From Dethiobacter alkaliphilus (GTDB taxonomy: Bacteria; Bacillota; Dethiobacteria; DTU022; UBA8154), in the NCBI GenBank assembly GCA_016841605.1, contig JAENYV010000001.1, positions 493,056 to 557,055 of the forward strand: DNA of 64,000 nucleotides, given 5' to 3'. Below the pieces are notes generated by a model. That model did not search any database. It was not told the origin of the DNA and saw nothing but the letters and a program-made list of their open reading frames with translations. The position numbers and the translations under genes are program-made. Of this stretch, positions 34,486 to 45,095 are shown one piece after another (position 1 is the stretch's first letter; every line of letters begins with the position of its first letter).

Positions 34486-36588
34486 ATGACGGGAAGTGAT
34501 TTTATCCTGGAAATTGGTACAGAAGAAATTCCCGCCCGCTTTATGCCCGGAGCCCTGGAGCAGTTCAAGGAACAGGCACTGGAGCTGTTGAAGAGCAACG
34601 GGCTGGCTTATCATGAGGTAAAGACATGGGGAACCCCTCGCCGTCTGGTTCTTTTTGTTGCAAATTTGGCCGGATTACAGGAAGACCGGGAAGAAAGAAA
34701 GAAGGGCCCCTCCAGGGATGCCGCTTTTGATGCGGACGGCAAACCGACCAGAGCAGCCCTGGGTTTTGCCGAAAAGCAAGGCTTAAGAGTGGATGAACTG
34801 GAATTTGAGCGTTCCGGGAAGAAAGAATATCTTGTTGCGGTGCGGAAAATACCCGGGAAAAAAACTCCGGAAGTACTTCAGGAAGTCCTTCCTTCACTGA
34901 TAAAAAGTATTGTTTTCCCCAAAAACATGGTCTGGGAACAAAGCAAGGTCAAATTTGCCCGGCCGATCCGCTGGATGCTTTGTTTGTTCGGAGAAGAGTC
35001 TGTTAACTTCTCTTATGCCGGGTTATCTTCCGGAAGGGAAACCAGGGGGCACCGTTTTTTAAATCCGGGTCCCTTTATTATTAGCAGCCCTTCTCACTAT
35101 TTTTCCTGTTTACAAGACGCGGGAGTCGTTCTGGACCATGAAAAAAGAGAACTTTTAATCAAAGAAAAAGTCGAAGAAGCGGCTCGCCGGCTTAACGGTT
35201 CGGCGAGCCTGGACCGGGACTTGCTGCTGGAAGTAACCTTCCTGGTGGAAAATCCCGAAGCTATTTCTTGTTCTTATCCGCAAAGCTACCTGGATTTACC
35301 CAGGGAAGTGCTGGTCACGACCATGCAAAGCCATCAGAGATATTTTCCTGTGGAAGATGAAACGGGTACTATCCGGCCGTTTTTTGTTGCTGTTTCCAAT
35401 AATGGTGCCGCTTCCCCGGATAATATCCGGCGCGGCAATGAAAAAGTTCTGAAAGCACGACTTGCTGATGCCCGTTTTTTTTATGATGAAGACCAAAAAG
35501 TTACTTTAGAGGAAAGAGTGCAGGATTTAAAGAATATTCTTTTCCAGGAGGACCTGGGTACTCTCTACGAGAAGACGGAACGCTTGCAGGAGCTAACAGG
35601 CTTCCTGATAGAAAAAATCTCCAATATGATAGATGAGGAAAGGCGGGCGTCCCTGCGGGCTGCTTTTCTGGCCAAAGCCGATCTGACTACTCATATGGTC
35701 GGTGAATTTCCGGAATTACAAGGAATTATGGGAAGAGAATATGCTCTACGGAGTGGGGAGACAATAGAAACAGCCGTGGCGATTTATGAGCACTATCTTC
35801 CCCGTTTTGCCGGTGACGTTCTTCCTTCCACCATGGGAGGGGTGGTACTCGCCTTAGCGGATAAAACGGATCACCTGGCAGGTTGTTTCGCTGTGGGAAT
35901 CCGTCCCAGCGGATCACAGGATCCTTATGCCCTCAGACGCCAGGCCCTGGGAATATTGCATATCCTTCTTTACCACAGGCTGTCTCTCTCCTTTGAGGAT
36001 TTAATCCGCCAGGCTCTGTTCTTGTTAAAGAAAAAATTGCCCCATTTAAGCGAAGAGAAAATTGAGGAATTGACAGAGGAGATCCGCCGGTTTACCTGGC
36101 AGCGGCTGCGGTATTATTTCCAGGAAGAAGGCATAGATTATGATATTATTGAGGCAGTTTTAAGCACATCGCTGGATAACATTACTTCTTTGGCGGAGAG
36201 GATACGCTTTCTGCAGGCAAACAGAGAGAGTGAAGAAATGAAAGATATTGCCGCCGCGTATATCAGGGTTGCCAATCTGGCCCGGAATGCTGCCCCCGGG
36301 GTAAGTCCCGACCGGGACTATCTTCTGGAAGAAGGTGAGAAGCAGCTTTATGCTTCAGTACTTCAGGCTGAAAAGGAAATCCATGTTGCCTGGGAAGGCG
36401 GAGATTTTGACGGCGTTCTGAAAACCATGGCCCTCCTTAAGGGACCGGTTGATGGTTTTTTTGAACAGATCCTTGTTATGGCTGAAGAGGAAAAAATTCG
36501 CAGCAACAGGTTGGCCCTTTTAAAAGGAATCAGCGATTTATATCAGCAAATGGCCGATTTTTCGAAAATTGTCTTTACAAAAGGATAA
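34486..36588 (+). CDS. glyS: Glycyl-tRNA synthetase beta subunit
   Basis: 700 aa, normal length. Begins DFILEIGTEEIPARFMPGAL; the HD-like region includes KADLTTHMVGEFPELQGIMGREYA and the late domain has GIRPSGSQDPYALRRQALG. The C-terminal anticodon-binding DALR-like part is present. AGGAGGCGGAGAA precedes the ATG. Confidence 0.98.
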   Translation: MTGSDFILEIGTEEIPARFMPGALEQFKEQALELLKSNGLAYHEVKTWGTPRRLVLFVANLAGLQEDREERKKGPSRDAAFDADGKPTRAALGFAEKQGLRVDELEFERSGKKEYLVAVRKIPGKKTPEVLQEVLPSLIKSIVFPKNMVWEQSKVKFARPIRWMLCLFGEESVNFSYAGLSSGRETRGHRFLNPGPFIISSPSHYFSCLQDAGVVLDHEKRELLIKEKVEEAARRLNGSASLDRDLLLEVTFLVENPEAISCSYPQSYLDLPREVLVTTMQSHQRYFPVEDETGTIRPFFVAVSNNGAASPDNIRRGNEKVLKARLADARFFYDEDQKVTLEERVQDLKNILFQEDLGTLYEKTERLQELTGFLIEKISNMIDEERRASLRAAFLAKADLTTHMVGEFPELQGIMGREYALRSGETIETAVAIYEHYLPRFAGDVLPSTMGGVVLALADKTDHLAGCFAVGIRPSGSQDPYALRRQALGILHILLYHRLSLSFEDLIRQALFLLKKKLPHLSEEKIEELTEEIRRFTWQRLRYYFQEEGIDYDIIEAVLSTSLDNITSLAERIRFLQANRESEEMKDIAAAYIRVANLARNAAPGVSPDRDYLLEEGEKQLYASVLQAEKEIHVAWEGGDFDGVLKTMALLKGPVDGFFEQILVMAEEEKIRSNRLALLKGISDLYQQMADFSKIVFTKG

Positions 36589-36618
36589 CAACACGCCCCA
36601 TTTAAAGCGATGTAGGAG

Positions 36619-37110
36619 ATGTTTGGTGTGGACGATAGTTATTTTCACAGGGTTGCTGCTGTCGACTTCGCGGTAAAGTACGACGACGGCCGGGACCCCC
36701 GGGGTTTGTTGCAGGCAGATGTGGTTTTAATCGGAGTTTCCAGGACATCGAAAACACCTCTGAGTATGTACCTTGCTCATCGAAAAATTAAAGCGGCAAA
36801 TCTGCCTTTGATTCCGGAGTCTGCTCCCCCGCAGGAGCTCTACCGGCTTCCTCCGTCAAAGGTTGTCGGTTTGACGATCAACCCGGAACTGCTCAGAGAA
36901 ATACGCCTGGAGCGCTTAAAAGTCCTGGGGTTAACAAATGGGAGTAACTATGCCACGAGAGAGCGAATTGCAGAAGAGTTGGACTATGCGGAAAGGATTT
37001 TCTTACGTATAGGTTGTCGGACTTTCGATGTTACCAACAAGGCGGTCGAGGAAGTAGCTAGTAAAATATTAAAAGTCATAAAGGAGTCTGAAAAGGATGA
37101 ACGAGGGTAA
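36619..37110 (+). CDS. ppdR: PPDK regulatory protein (kinase/pyrophosphorylase), N-terminally truncated
   Basis: 163 aa against about 270 in the family. Only the second half is present: [19 protein letters not shown], then the P-loop [25 protein letters not shown], and the end [22 protein letters not shown]. About 105 N-terminal residues are missing; an in-frame TAG lies 6 bp before the ATG and only 30 bp separate it from glyS, so the missing half is not hidden upstream. PpdR switches PPDK on and off by ADP-dependent phosphorylation and Pi-dependent dephosphorylation of a Thr. Its end overlaps ppdK by 14 bp. The product may be inactive, partial in function, or a natural short form. Confidence 0.8.
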   Translation: MFGVDDSYFHRVAAVDFAVKYDDGRDPRGLLQADVVLIGVSRTSKTPLSMYLAHRKIKAANLPLIPESAPPQELYRLPPSKVVGLTINPELLREIRLERLKVLGLTNGSNYATRERIAEELDYAERIFLRIGCRTFDVTNKAVEEVASKILKVIKESEKDERG

Positions 37111-39775
37111 ACAGGTTTACTTATTCCGTGAGGGAAATGCAGAAATGAAAAAGTTGCTGGGAGGAAAAGGGGCCAACCTGGCGGAGATGACACGCTTAAA
37201 TCTTCCTGTTCCTCCGGGCTTTAGCGTTACGACGGAAGCCTGCAACAACTATTATTCTCACGGAGAAACCCTGTCGGAAAAGCTCCGGGCGGAGATTGAG
37301 GAGGCGCTGGCAGAACTGGAGAGACAAAGCGGTAAAGTTCTGGGAGACAAGAAAAACCCCTTATTGCTTTCTGTCCGTTCCGGAGCGTATTTTTCCATGC
37401 CGGGGATGATGGATACAATTTTAAACCTGGGTCTAAATGATACGACGGTTGAAGCGCTGGCTGCCGCTTCCGGAGACAGGGCATTCGCCCTGGATTGTTA
37501 CCGCCGTCTTTTGCAGATGTATGGCGATGTTGTGCTGAAAATTGAGCATGAAACTTTTGAAAATGTTTTTGAACAAATAAGAACTCTTTTAAATATCCCT
37601 CTGGGGCAACGGTTAACGGTCGACGGATTAGAAAAACTGGTGGAGAAGTATAAGGAAATTATTATGCGGGAAAGCGGGAAGGAATTTCCCCAGGATCCCC
37701 GGGTCCAACTGCTCACCTCCATTGCCGCGGTCTTTGCTTCCTGGAACAACCAGAGGGCCATTGTCTACCGCCGTCTGAACGGAATTCCGGACAGCCTGGG
37801 AACAGCCGTCAATATTCAGGCCATGGTCTTCGGCAATCTGGGCGAGGGCTGCGGGACAGGGGTAGCTTTTACACGCAATCCCTCCACAGGCGAAAAGAAG
37901 CTTTACGGTGAATTTCTGTTTAATGCACAGGGTGAGGATGTTGTAGCCGGTATTAGAACTCCCCAGCCGTTCTCCGAATTAGCGGCGAAGTATCCGATTA
38001 TCTACAGCGAGTTTGAACGTATTTGCAAAATTTTGGAAAATCACTACGGAGATATGCAGGATATTGAATTTACTTTTGAAAAAGAAAAGTTATACATTCT
38101 CCAGACCCGCAATGCCAAGAGGACTGCCGCAGCTGCCGTCAAAATTGCTGTTGATCTGGTCTCCGAAGGAGTCTGTTCCAGGGATGAGGCCCTGCTAAAG
38201 GTCGAACCTGCACAGCTGACCCAGCTTTTACACCGGGGAATTGATCCTTCCATCACACTTAGCCCGGTAGATACGGGTCTTCCCGCTTCTCCCGGAGCTG
38301 CTGTGGGTAAAGTTGTTTTTGATGCGGATCTCGCCGAGCAAAAAGGTCAAAAAGGTGAGGATGTCATCCTGGTTCGTTCCGAGACAACGCCCGATGATAT
38401 TCACGGAATTGTTGCCTCTCAGGGGGTTTTAACCAGCAGGGGCGGGATGACCAGCCATGCCGCGGTTGTAGCCAGGGGCATGGGAAAACCCTGTGTCAGT
38501 GGTTGCGAGTCCTTGAAAATTGACCTTGAAGGGAAAAAGTTCCAGATTGGGGGGCAGATTGTCCGGGAGGGAGATATAATCTCTATTAATGGAACAACAG
38601 GGCATGTCTATCTCGGAGAAGTTCCGCTGGTTCCTCCCCAATTAAGTGAGGAATTCTCCCACCTTCTCTCCTGGGCGGATGAAGTGAGAAAATTAGGTGT
38701 AAGGACTAATGCCGACACGCCGGGTGATGCGCAAAAAGCCAGGGAATTTGGTGCCGAGGGAGTCGGCCTTTGCCGGACGGAACATATGTTTATGGAACAA
38801 GACCGCCTGCCCATCGTTCAAGAGATGATCCTCTCCAACTCGGAAGAGGAAAGAAAAAGAGCCCTCAGCAAACTGTTACCCATACAGCAGGGAGATTTCG
38901 AGGGGATTTTACATGCCATGGCAGGTAATCCCGTAACCATCCGTTTACTGGATCCTCCTCTCCATGAATTTCTCCCCAACCTGGAAGAACTCCTGGTGGA
39001 GGTAACGCTGCTCAAAGAAAGGGGAGCAGATGGTGCTATCCTTCAAGAAAAAGAAGAGCTGTTAAAAAAAGTTCGCAGCCTGTCGGAATTTAATCCCATG
39101 ATGGGGCACAGGGGATGCAGGCTCGGCCTGGTCTTTCCTGAAATTTACAGGATGCAGGTTAGAGCTATCAGCCAGGCTGTAGTCAATCTAAAGAAGGAAG
39201 GGCTGGATGTTTTTGCTGAAATTATGATTCCTCTGGTTGGGCATTTCCACGAATTGGAGAAGATGCGGGAGATGACTCTGGAGGAGATGGAGGCCGTCAG
39301 CCGTGAAACAGGGGTTGAACTGAACTTTCCCATTGGAACCATGATTGAGCTTCCCAGGGCCTGTGTAACCGCGGATCAAATCGCCCGTTTTGCGGACTTT
39401 TTTTCCTTTGGGACCAACGACCTTACGCAGACAACATTCGGTTTCAGCCGGGACGATGCGGAAGGAAAATTCCTTTCTTTCTATGTGGGTAAAAGTATTC
39501 TTCCGGAAAATCCCTTTGCCGTTCTGGACCGGGAAGGTGTGGGTAACCTTGTTGCTCAGGCCGTCAAATTAGGCCGTGAAAGTAAACCAATGTTAAAAAT
39601 GGGAATTTGCGGTGAACACGGGGGCGAACCCGCATCTATCGAATATTGTCACCGGATCGGTCTTAATTACGTCAGTTGTTCTCCTTTCCGTGTTCCTGTT
39701 GCACGCCTGGCAGCGGCACAGGCAGCGCTGGCTGAAAGAAAACCGGAAAAAATTCCGGAGAAATCAACGGTTTAG
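37097..39775 (+). CDS. ppdK: Pyruvate, phosphate dikinase
   Basis: 892 aa, full length. N-terminal ATP-grasp ([17 protein letters not shown]), the central phosphohistidine domain [21 protein letters not shown] (His near 455), and the C-terminal PEP/pyruvate TIM barrel ([37 protein letters not shown]). It interconverts PEP, AMP and PPi with pyruvate, ATP and Pi; in anaerobes it serves either glycolysis or gluconeogenesis. The start is embedded in the truncated ppdR gene. Confidence 0.97.
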   Translation: MNEGKQVYLFREGNAEMKKLLGGKGANLAEMTRLNLPVPPGFSVTTEACNNYYSHGETLSEKLRAEIEEALAELERQSGKVLGDKKNPLLLSVRSGAYFSMPGMMDTILNLGLNDTTVEALAAASGDRAFALDCYRRLLQMYGDVVLKIEHETFENVFEQIRTLLNIPLGQRLTVDGLEKLVEKYKEIIMRESGKEFPQDPRVQLLTSIAAVFASWNNQRAIVYRRLNGIPDSLGTAVNIQAMVFGNLGEGCGTGVAFTRNPSTGEKKLYGEFLFNAQGEDVVAGIRTPQPFSELAAKYPIIYSEFERICKILENHYGDMQDIEFTFEKEKLYILQTRNAKRTAAAAVKIAVDLVSEGVCSRDEALLKVEPAQLTQLLHRGIDPSITLSPVDTGLPASPGAAVGKVVFDADLAEQKGQKGEDVILVRSETTPDDIHGIVASQGVLTSRGGMTSHAAVVARGMGKPCVSGCESLKIDLEGKKFQIGGQIVREGDIISINGTTGHVYLGEVPLVPPQLSEEFSHLLSWADEVRKLGVRTNADTPGDAQKAREFGAEGVGLCRTEHMFMEQDRLPIVQEMILSNSEEERKRALSKLLPIQQGDFEGILHAMAGNPVTIRLLDPPLHEFLPNLEELLVEVTLLKERGADGAILQEKEELLKKVRSLSEFNPMMGHRGCRLGLVFPEIYRMQVRAISQAVVNLKKEGLDVFAEIMIPLVGHFHELEKMREMTLEEMEAVSRETGVELNFPIGTMIELPRACVTADQIARFADFFSFGTNDLTQTTFGFSRDDAEGKFLSFYVGKSILPENPFAVLDREGVGNLVAQAVKLGRESKPMLKMGICGEHGGEPASIEYCHRIGLNYVSCSPFRVPVARLAAAQAALAERKPEKIPEKSTV

Positions 39776-39805
39776 GATAACCGTAGCTTGGCCGAACCGT
39801 AGCTT

Positions 39806-39837
39806 GGGGACATTCCTCCGGCATGGGGTGTGTCCCC
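39806..39837 (+). repeat. GGGGACA palindromic repeat, copy 3 (diverged)
   Basis: Arms GGGGACA (39806-39812) and TGTCCCC (39831-39837) are kept, and the inner stem has changed to CCTC/GGGG around CGGCAT. It follows ppdK, as copy 1 follows murC. Confidence 0.7.
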
Positions 39838-39861
39838 GCTTATTATCCCGGCACATTTATC

Positions 39862-41073
39862 CTAAAAAATGTCCGGCAGAAAACTTGCTATCTTTTCGAT
39901 CAGTTGTCTCCAAAGGGAAGAGAAAAACTCGCTGACAGAACGGTAAATAAGGGCCAGACGTCCTGCCCGGGCCACATCGGAGGCAGCCAGAAGGGGCTCC
40001 TCCCCGATCACTTTCCCGTCCAGGATGATTTGCACTTTTCCAAGAGGGGTTCCCTGCTCAACGGGGCTGGAGGTAATTTCCGGTACATCAACCCGGACAC
40101 TCAAATCATCTTTGCGGTCAAAAGGAATAACTACTTCAACAGCGCTGCCGACCTTAAGCCCGACTTCTTTTTCTTCACCTTTGGAAACTTGTATAGTGGA
40201 GATAATTTCACTTTCCGGGAAGACTTCTTCAATGCAATAGTTTCGAAAAGCGAAATTCAGCAGCGCTTCGCTGTCTTTTAACCTGACGGAATCACTGGGA
40301 GCGTTAAAGACGACTGTTATAAAGCGCATCCCGTTTTGCTCGGCAGTTCCGGCCAGGCAATAGCCGGCTTCGTCGGTATGTCCCGTTTTTAAACCGTCTG
40401 CCCCTGGAAAACGTCCCAGGAGAGGGTTGCGGTTCATTTGGGAGATATCGTTAAAACTAAATTCTGTCTGAGAGTAAAGTTCGAGAGCCTGGGGATATTT
40501 GCTGATCAGATAATGGGAAAGAACGGCGATATCTTCCGCTGTGCTGAAATGGTCGGGGTGGGGTAGCCCGGAGGCATTTTCAAATTGAGTATTCTGAAGA
40601 TTTAGTTCCCGGGCTTTTTTATTCATTTCCTGGACAAATGATGCTTCCAGTCCGGAAAGATGCTCTGACACGGCCACACAAGCATCATTGGCGGAAATAA
40701 TGGCTATTCCCTTCAGTAGATCGCCAAAAGATACTTTTTGACCGACATTCAGGAACATTTGCGATCCTCCTGTTTGCCAGGCTTTTTCGCTGATTGTTAC
40801 CTCTTCTTCCAATGTGACCCTTCCCTCATCGAGGGCTTCATATGCTAAAAGAAGGGTCATCATTTTGGTCAGGCTGGCAGGCGGCATTTGAACGTTCCCA
40901 TTTTGGGAAAAGAGTATTTCTCCCCGGGAAAATTCCATCAGGACTGCTGCACTGGAACTCACCTCCGGGAAAGACATCTCTGCAGACGCGACATTAATGA
41001 AGGGGAAAAGCCATCCTCCTCCCAGTATGCAAATGAGCGCAAGCGCCAGTATTTTTCTTTTTTGTTTTAGCAT
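39862..41073 (-). CDS. dacF: D-alanyl-D-alanine carboxypeptidase, DacF type
   Basis: 403 aa. Signal peptide (residues 1-31), then a penicillin-binding S11 peptidase: SxxK in PPASLTKMMTLL (near 67), SAN in IISANDACVAV (near 128), KTG in LKTGHTDEAGYCLAG (near 234). The C-terminal beta domain (about 285-375) is present, ending in an amphipathic membrane-binding helix. It trims the terminal D-Ala of peptidoglycan; DacF forms act in spore cortex or vegetative wall. Transcribed opposite to its neighbours with AGGAGG before the ATG. Confidence 0.93.
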   Translation of the reverse strand: MLKQKRKILALALICILGGGWLFPFINVASAEMSFPEVSSSAAVLMEFSRGEILFSQNGNVQMPPASLTKMMTLLLAYEALDEGRVTLEEEVTISEKAWQTGGSQMFLNVGQKVSFGDLLKGIAIISANDACVAVSEHLSGLEASFVQEMNKKARELNLQNTQFENASGLPHPDHFSTAEDIAVLSHYLISKYPQALELYSQTEFSFNDISQMNRNPLLGRFPGADGLKTGHTDEAGYCLAGTAEQNGMRFITVVFNAPSDSVRLKDSEALLNFAFRNYCIEEVFPESEIISTIQVSKGEEKEVGLKVGSAVEVVIPFDRKDDLSVRVDVPEITSSPVEQGTPLGKVQIILDGKVIGEEPLLAASDVARAGRLALIYRSVSEFFSSLWRQLIEKIASFLPDIF

Positions 41074-41160
41074 TAAAAGCTTCCTCCTTTTTTGTCTTAT
41101 TTATTTTCTCATAAACCGGAATCGAAATTCAAGTGAAATATTTTGGAGGGATAAATTTAA

Positions 41161-41775
41161 ATGATTATTTTAGGATTAAACGGAAGTCCTCATCGTGACG
41201 GAAATACAGCGGAACTGCTGCGGGTTTCCCTGCAAGCCGCAGAGGAAATGGGAGTAAAAACGGAAATGCTTTTTTTACAAGAAATACTGGAAAAATTGAA
41301 TAAACCTTACTGTAGCGCCTGTACGACGCCTTGTACAGGGGCATGTTACCGGGGGACGGAACTGGAACAGGTTATGGAGAGGCTGGGGGAGGCCGATGGT
41401 CTTCTCGTCGCCAGCCCGGTATATTTTGGGACAGTCTCCGCCCAGCTGAAAGGATTCTGGGATAAAACCCGCCGTCTAAGGAAAGATAAGAAATTGTTAA
41501 ATGTTGTCGGCGGGGCCTTAAGTTCGGGAGGAGGCCGCTTCGGTGGGCAAGAAACAACTCTGAAGACCATCCACAGCATGATGCTTATTCAGGGAATGCT
41601 TATTGTGGGAGATTGCTATGACGAAAAAGCTCCCGGTCATCATGGAGTCTGTTCCCAGCAGCCTTCCGGGGAAGACTCCTATGCTCTGAAGAGAGCGGTT
41701 GTTCTGGGCAAGAGAGTGGCCCAGGTATGTCAGGCAACCGATCTTCTTCGCCGGCAAAGGCGTGCAAACGGATAA
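41161..41775 (+). CDS. NADPH-dependent FMN reductase / iron-sulfur flavoprotein family
   Basis: 204 aa. Flavodoxin-like: LGLNGSPHRDGNTAELL binds FMN phosphate, SPVYFGTVSAQLKGFWDK is the second flavin loop. A Cys cluster YCSACTTPCTGAC (residues 45-57) resembles the iron-sulfur motif of Isf proteins. It would be an electron-transfer or quinone/metal reductase; substrate unknown. ATG follows GGAGGGAT, and dgt starts 26 bp later. Confidence 0.8.
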   Translation: MIILGLNGSPHRDGNTAELLRVSLQAAEEMGVKTEMLFLQEILEKLNKPYCSACTTPCTGACYRGTELEQVMERLGEADGLLVASPVYFGTVSAQLKGFWDKTRRLRKDKKLLNVVGGALSSGGGRFGGQETTLKTIHSMMLIQGMLIVGDCYDEKAPGHHGVCSQQPSGEDSYALKRAVVLGKRVAQVCQATDLLRRQRRANG

Positions 41776-41801
41776 ACTCCTGGAGAAAGGAACGAAAAAA
41801 A

Positions 41802-42806
41802 GTGTTTTTACGCAAAGATCTGGAGCAGCGGGAAGAACAATTATTATCTCCTTTGGCCTCACTGAGCAGTAAGAGCCGCGGACGAAGAGAACCTGAAAAT
41901 GAATGTGATGTACGGACTTCCTTCCAGAGAGACAGAGACCGTATCATTCATTCTAAAGCCTTTCGCCGCCTTAAACACAAAACCCAGGTCTTTATTGCCC
42001 CGGGCGGGGACCATTATCGTACGCGCCTGACCCATACCCTGGAGGTCGCACAGGTGGCCCGGACGGCCTCCAGGGCTCTTCTTCTCAACGAAGACCTTAC
42101 CGAAGCCATTGCCCTCGGCCATGACCTGGGTCATACCCCTTTTGGTCATGCCGGTGAAGAGGCGCTGGCGGAACTTATCCCCGGGGGTTTTAAGCATAAC
42201 GAGCAAAGTTTGCGTGTAGTCGATTTTTTGGAAGGAGAGAAGGGTCTTAACCTTACATTTGAGGTTCGCGACGGGATTTTAAATCATACCGGCGATACAG
42301 AGCCTCTCACCCTGGAAGGTCAGCTCGTTAAAATTTGTGATCGTATCGCCTATATAAATCATGACATTGATGATGCTTTGCGCGCGGGAATCCTTCAAGT
42401 GGAACAGTTGCCTGCCTACGAAATTAAGCTGCTGGGCCAAAACGGTTCGGAAAGATTAAATACCATGGTCCGTGACCTGATCGAAAATAGCTGGAGAAAA
42501 TCCCATATCTCCATGAGCGTTAAACTGCGCGGTGCGATGGAAGATCTGCGGAATTTCCTCTTCAAGCATGTGTATATCGGTTCGGCAGCCAAAAAGGAGG
42601 AGGAGAAAGCAAAAAGGATTATCAAGATGCTCTATAATTTTTGGCTGGAGAATCCCGAGAAATTTCCTCTTTATGTTAATTTTAGGGCCCAGAGGCAAGA
42701 TGTCGGCCTGGAGCGTTTTGTTTGTGATTATATCGCCGGCATGACGGACCAATATATTATTTCCCTCTATCAGGATATTTTTCTGCCAAAACCGTGGAAG
42801 GGATGA
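41802..42806 (+). CDS. dgt: Deoxyguanosinetriphosphate triphosphohydrolase-like HD protein
   Basis: 334 aa from the GTG at 41802, which follows GAAAGGAACG. A longer frame begins at 41727 inside the preceding gene, but homologous Dgt proteins begin near VFLRKDLEQREEQLLSPLAS, favouring the GTG. HD metal motif: RLTHTLEVAQVARTASRAL and IALGHDLGHTPFGHAGEEAL. Type: dNTPase that hydrolyses dNTP to deoxynucleoside and triphosphate. Located upstream of dnaG, as in other clostridia (dgt-dnaG-sigA). Confidence 0.93.
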   Translation: MFLRKDLEQREEQLLSPLASLSSKSRGRREPENECDVRTSFQRDRDRIIHSKAFRRLKHKTQVFIAPGGDHYRTRLTHTLEVAQVARTASRALLLNEDLTEAIALGHDLGHTPFGHAGEEALAELIPGGFKHNEQSLRVVDFLEGEKGLNLTFEVRDGILNHTGDTEPLTLEGQLVKICDRIAYINHDIDDALRAGILQVEQLPAYEIKLLGQNGSERLNTMVRDLIENSWRKSHISMSVKLRGAMEDLRNFLFKHVYIGSAAKKEEEKAKRIIKMLYNFWLENPEKFPLYVNFRAQRQDVGLERFVCDYIAGMTDQYIISLYQDIFLPKPWKG

Positions 42807-43002
42807 AGATTCCTGAAAAACAGGTAATAAAACACTTTGAAAGAATAATAATTGGTAATTAGTACATACTATGAGTAAGTTAAGGGTTAGTTCTGACAAT
42901 AGGGCAGTGGTCAGGAGGGGTATTTAAAGAAATTTTTGGGTTAAAAGCAGGAATATTTTTACGTACATCGAATATACTAAATAAGTTGGATAAAAAAAGA
43001 AG

Positions 43003-43109
43003 GAGGCCTGAGAGCGAGGAGATGATGAAGATAAATCATAAATTAGTTCACAAGGTCAAAATAGATGAACTAATATACTTGGCCTCGTCTCTTTGGGATG
43101 AGGTTTTTT
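43003..43109 (+). promoter_or_regulatory. Candidate terminator/antiterminator leader between dgt and dnaG
   Basis: A perfect-looking terminator lies at 43083-43109: a 9-bp stem CCTCGTCTC/GGGATGAGG (two G-T pairs) with a TTT loop and six T residues. Its left arm can alternatively pair with GAGCGAGG at 43012-43019, or GGCCTC at 43081-43086 with GAGGCC at 43003-43008; between lies a 9-bp hairpin ATTAGTTCA/TGAACTAAT (43042-43074). Mutually exclusive pairings upstream of a terminator suggest an attenuator. The rest of the 471-bp spacer (42807-43277) has no gene that I can see. Confidence 0.5.
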
Positions 43110-43277
43110 AACATAAAAGCAGAGGGCAGAAAAAGCAGTTGTCGGAAGTCAGGTGCCGGCGGGCCGGAAAAGCTATCCTGAAAAATATCATTTGGATAAA
43201 TTCTTAATTTAAAAAGTCAAAAAGAAAAGTTATGAGACATTTGCACGTTTGACATAAAGTTAGCCTGGGGGAAAAAA

Positions 43278-45095
43278 ATGCCTTATATACCGGCTAATGT
43301 TATTGAAGAGATTCGCAGCCGATTTGATATCGTGGAGATTATATCTTCATATATCGAACTGAAAAAAACAGGGAAAAACTATTCCGGTCTCTGTCCGTTT
43401 CATGCTGATAAAACGCCGTCTTTTACTGTTTCACCCGATAAACAGATTTTTCACTGTTTCGGTTGCCAGAGCGGCGGCAATCTTTTTACTTTTATCATGC
43501 AGATTGAAGAGCTCAGTTTTCCCGAGGCAGTACGTTTTCTCGGGGAAAAAGCCGGAATTAAGATAGAAGATCGAAGCTTTACCCCTGAAGAGAAAAAGGT
43601 GCTTTTACTAAGGGAAAATATGCAGGATCTCCTCGATACAGCGAAGAAATATTATGAGGAGATGTTATGGAAGGACCCTGAAGGGAAAAAAGCTTATTCC
43701 TATCTTTCCAGGCGGGGAGTTAATAATGAAAGTATCAAGACCTTCGGACTAGGTTTTGCCCTGGACAGCTGGACCGGGCTTATTGGAAACCTGCGGACTT
43801 GTAAACTGGAGCCGGAGGCGGCCTTTAAAGCAGGACTGGCGGGTAAAAAAGCTTCCAGATATTATGATTACTTTCGAGGTCGCATAATGTTCCCCATCCG
43901 GGATCAGCATGGTCAAATAGTCGGTTTTGGAGGCCGGATTATTGAACAGGGAGAGCCAAAATATTTAAACACACCTGAAACTCTCCTTTTCAACAAAAGG
44001 AAAACCCTTTACGGCTTGCATCTGGCGCTTCCACACATCAGGCGAGAAAAAGAAGCAATACTTGTGGAAGGTTATATGGATGTAATCCTTCTCCATCAGC
44101 ATGGTATTAAAACAGCCATAGCACCACTGGGTACGTCTTTGACAGAGAAACAGGTTTCCCTTTTAAGAGGTCGATTAGAAAAAATTACTCTGGTTTTCGA
44201 CGGTGATGCAGGGGGAGAAAAAGCTGCTTTAAGGGGGCTAAAACTTCTGAAAGATGAAGGCTGTCGGGTATATGTTGCCGAGTTGCCCGCGGGGATGGAT
44301 CCGGCCGACTTTATTCTCGAAAATGGAGAAGAGGCTTTTCGCCGGGATGTTTTAGATGAAGCCAGGTCGCTCATTGAATACCGGCTATTTAGTATCAAAA
44401 AGAAGAGCGACCTGCAGAAAGAAGATGGGCGTCTACATTATTGGCAAGAAGCACGTCGAATTCTGGCTGATTTGACCGAACCCGTGGAAAGAGATGCGTA
44501 TTTAAAAAAAATTGCTGTAGAAATAGGTATATCCCTAGAGGTATTACGAGGTGATTTGGAGAAGTCTTCTTCAGGAAGCAAACGTTCGCTTAAGAAGAGC
44601 CAAAAGGTATTTTCGGAAGAAAAGGAGACAAATTTTACCTTAAAAGAACTTGCCGAAAAAGAACTTCTCTCTTCCGTTTTGCAAAATCCTGCTCTTAACA
44701 TAGAATTGTGGAAACATATTGAACCGGATTTTTTTACACCCGGTCCCCTGCAGGAGATTGCCGGCATTCTTTATACTTTTTTTCAAGAACAGCAGGAAAC
44801 CAGTGTTTCAGTTCTGTTAAGTTACTTTTCCAACCAGGAGATGCATAAATTGATTACGGAGATGGCTACCCCTTTAAGGCGGGGTGAAGATACCAGAACC
44901 CACAAAAGAATGAATGATTGCCTGAAGAGGCTCAGGGTTTTACGCCTGGCTGAAGAAAGGGAGATATTACTGAAATCTATCCGAGAACGGACGAGTGTTA
45001 AAGAAGTTAGTGCCAGCCTGCAAAAATTCCAGGATTTAAAAGCCAGGGAAGAAGAGCTTTATCGCTCCGTGAAAGGAGAGAAAGTCGATGGCTAA
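43278..45095 (+). CDS. dnaG: DNA primase
   Basis: 605 aa. N-terminal CHC2 zinc finger ([23 protein letters not shown], residues 40-63), TOPRIM core with EGYMDV near 264 and [14 protein letters not shown], and a C-terminal DnaB-interaction region. It makes RNA primers for the replication fork. AGGGG-type site (GCCTGGGGG) precedes the ATG. It overlaps sigA by 8 bp in the classic macromolecular synthesis operon. Confidence 0.97.
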   Translation: MPYIPANVIEEIRSRFDIVEIISSYIELKKTGKNYSGLCPFHADKTPSFTVSPDKQIFHCFGCQSGGNLFTFIMQIEELSFPEAVRFLGEKAGIKIEDRSFTPEEKKVLLLRENMQDLLDTAKKYYEEMLWKDPEGKKAYSYLSRRGVNNESIKTFGLGFALDSWTGLIGNLRTCKLEPEAAFKAGLAGKKASRYYDYFRGRIMFPIRDQHGQIVGFGGRIIEQGEPKYLNTPETLLFNKRKTLYGLHLALPHIRREKEAILVEGYMDVILLHQHGIKTAIAPLGTSLTEKQVSLLRGRLEKITLVFDGDAGGEKAALRGLKLLKDEGCRVYVAELPAGMDPADFILENGEEAFRRDVLDEARSLIEYRLFSIKKKSDLQKEDGRLHYWQEARRILADLTEPVERDAYLKKIAVEIGISLEVLRGDLEKSSSGSKRSLKKSQKVFSEEKETNFTLKELAEKELLSSVLQNPALNIELWKHIEPDFFTPGPLQEIAGILYTFFQEQQETSVSVLLSYFSNQEMHKLITEMATPLRRGEDTRTHKRMNDCLKRLRVLRLAEEREILLKSIRERTSVKEVSASLQKFQDLKAREEELYRSVKGEKVDG

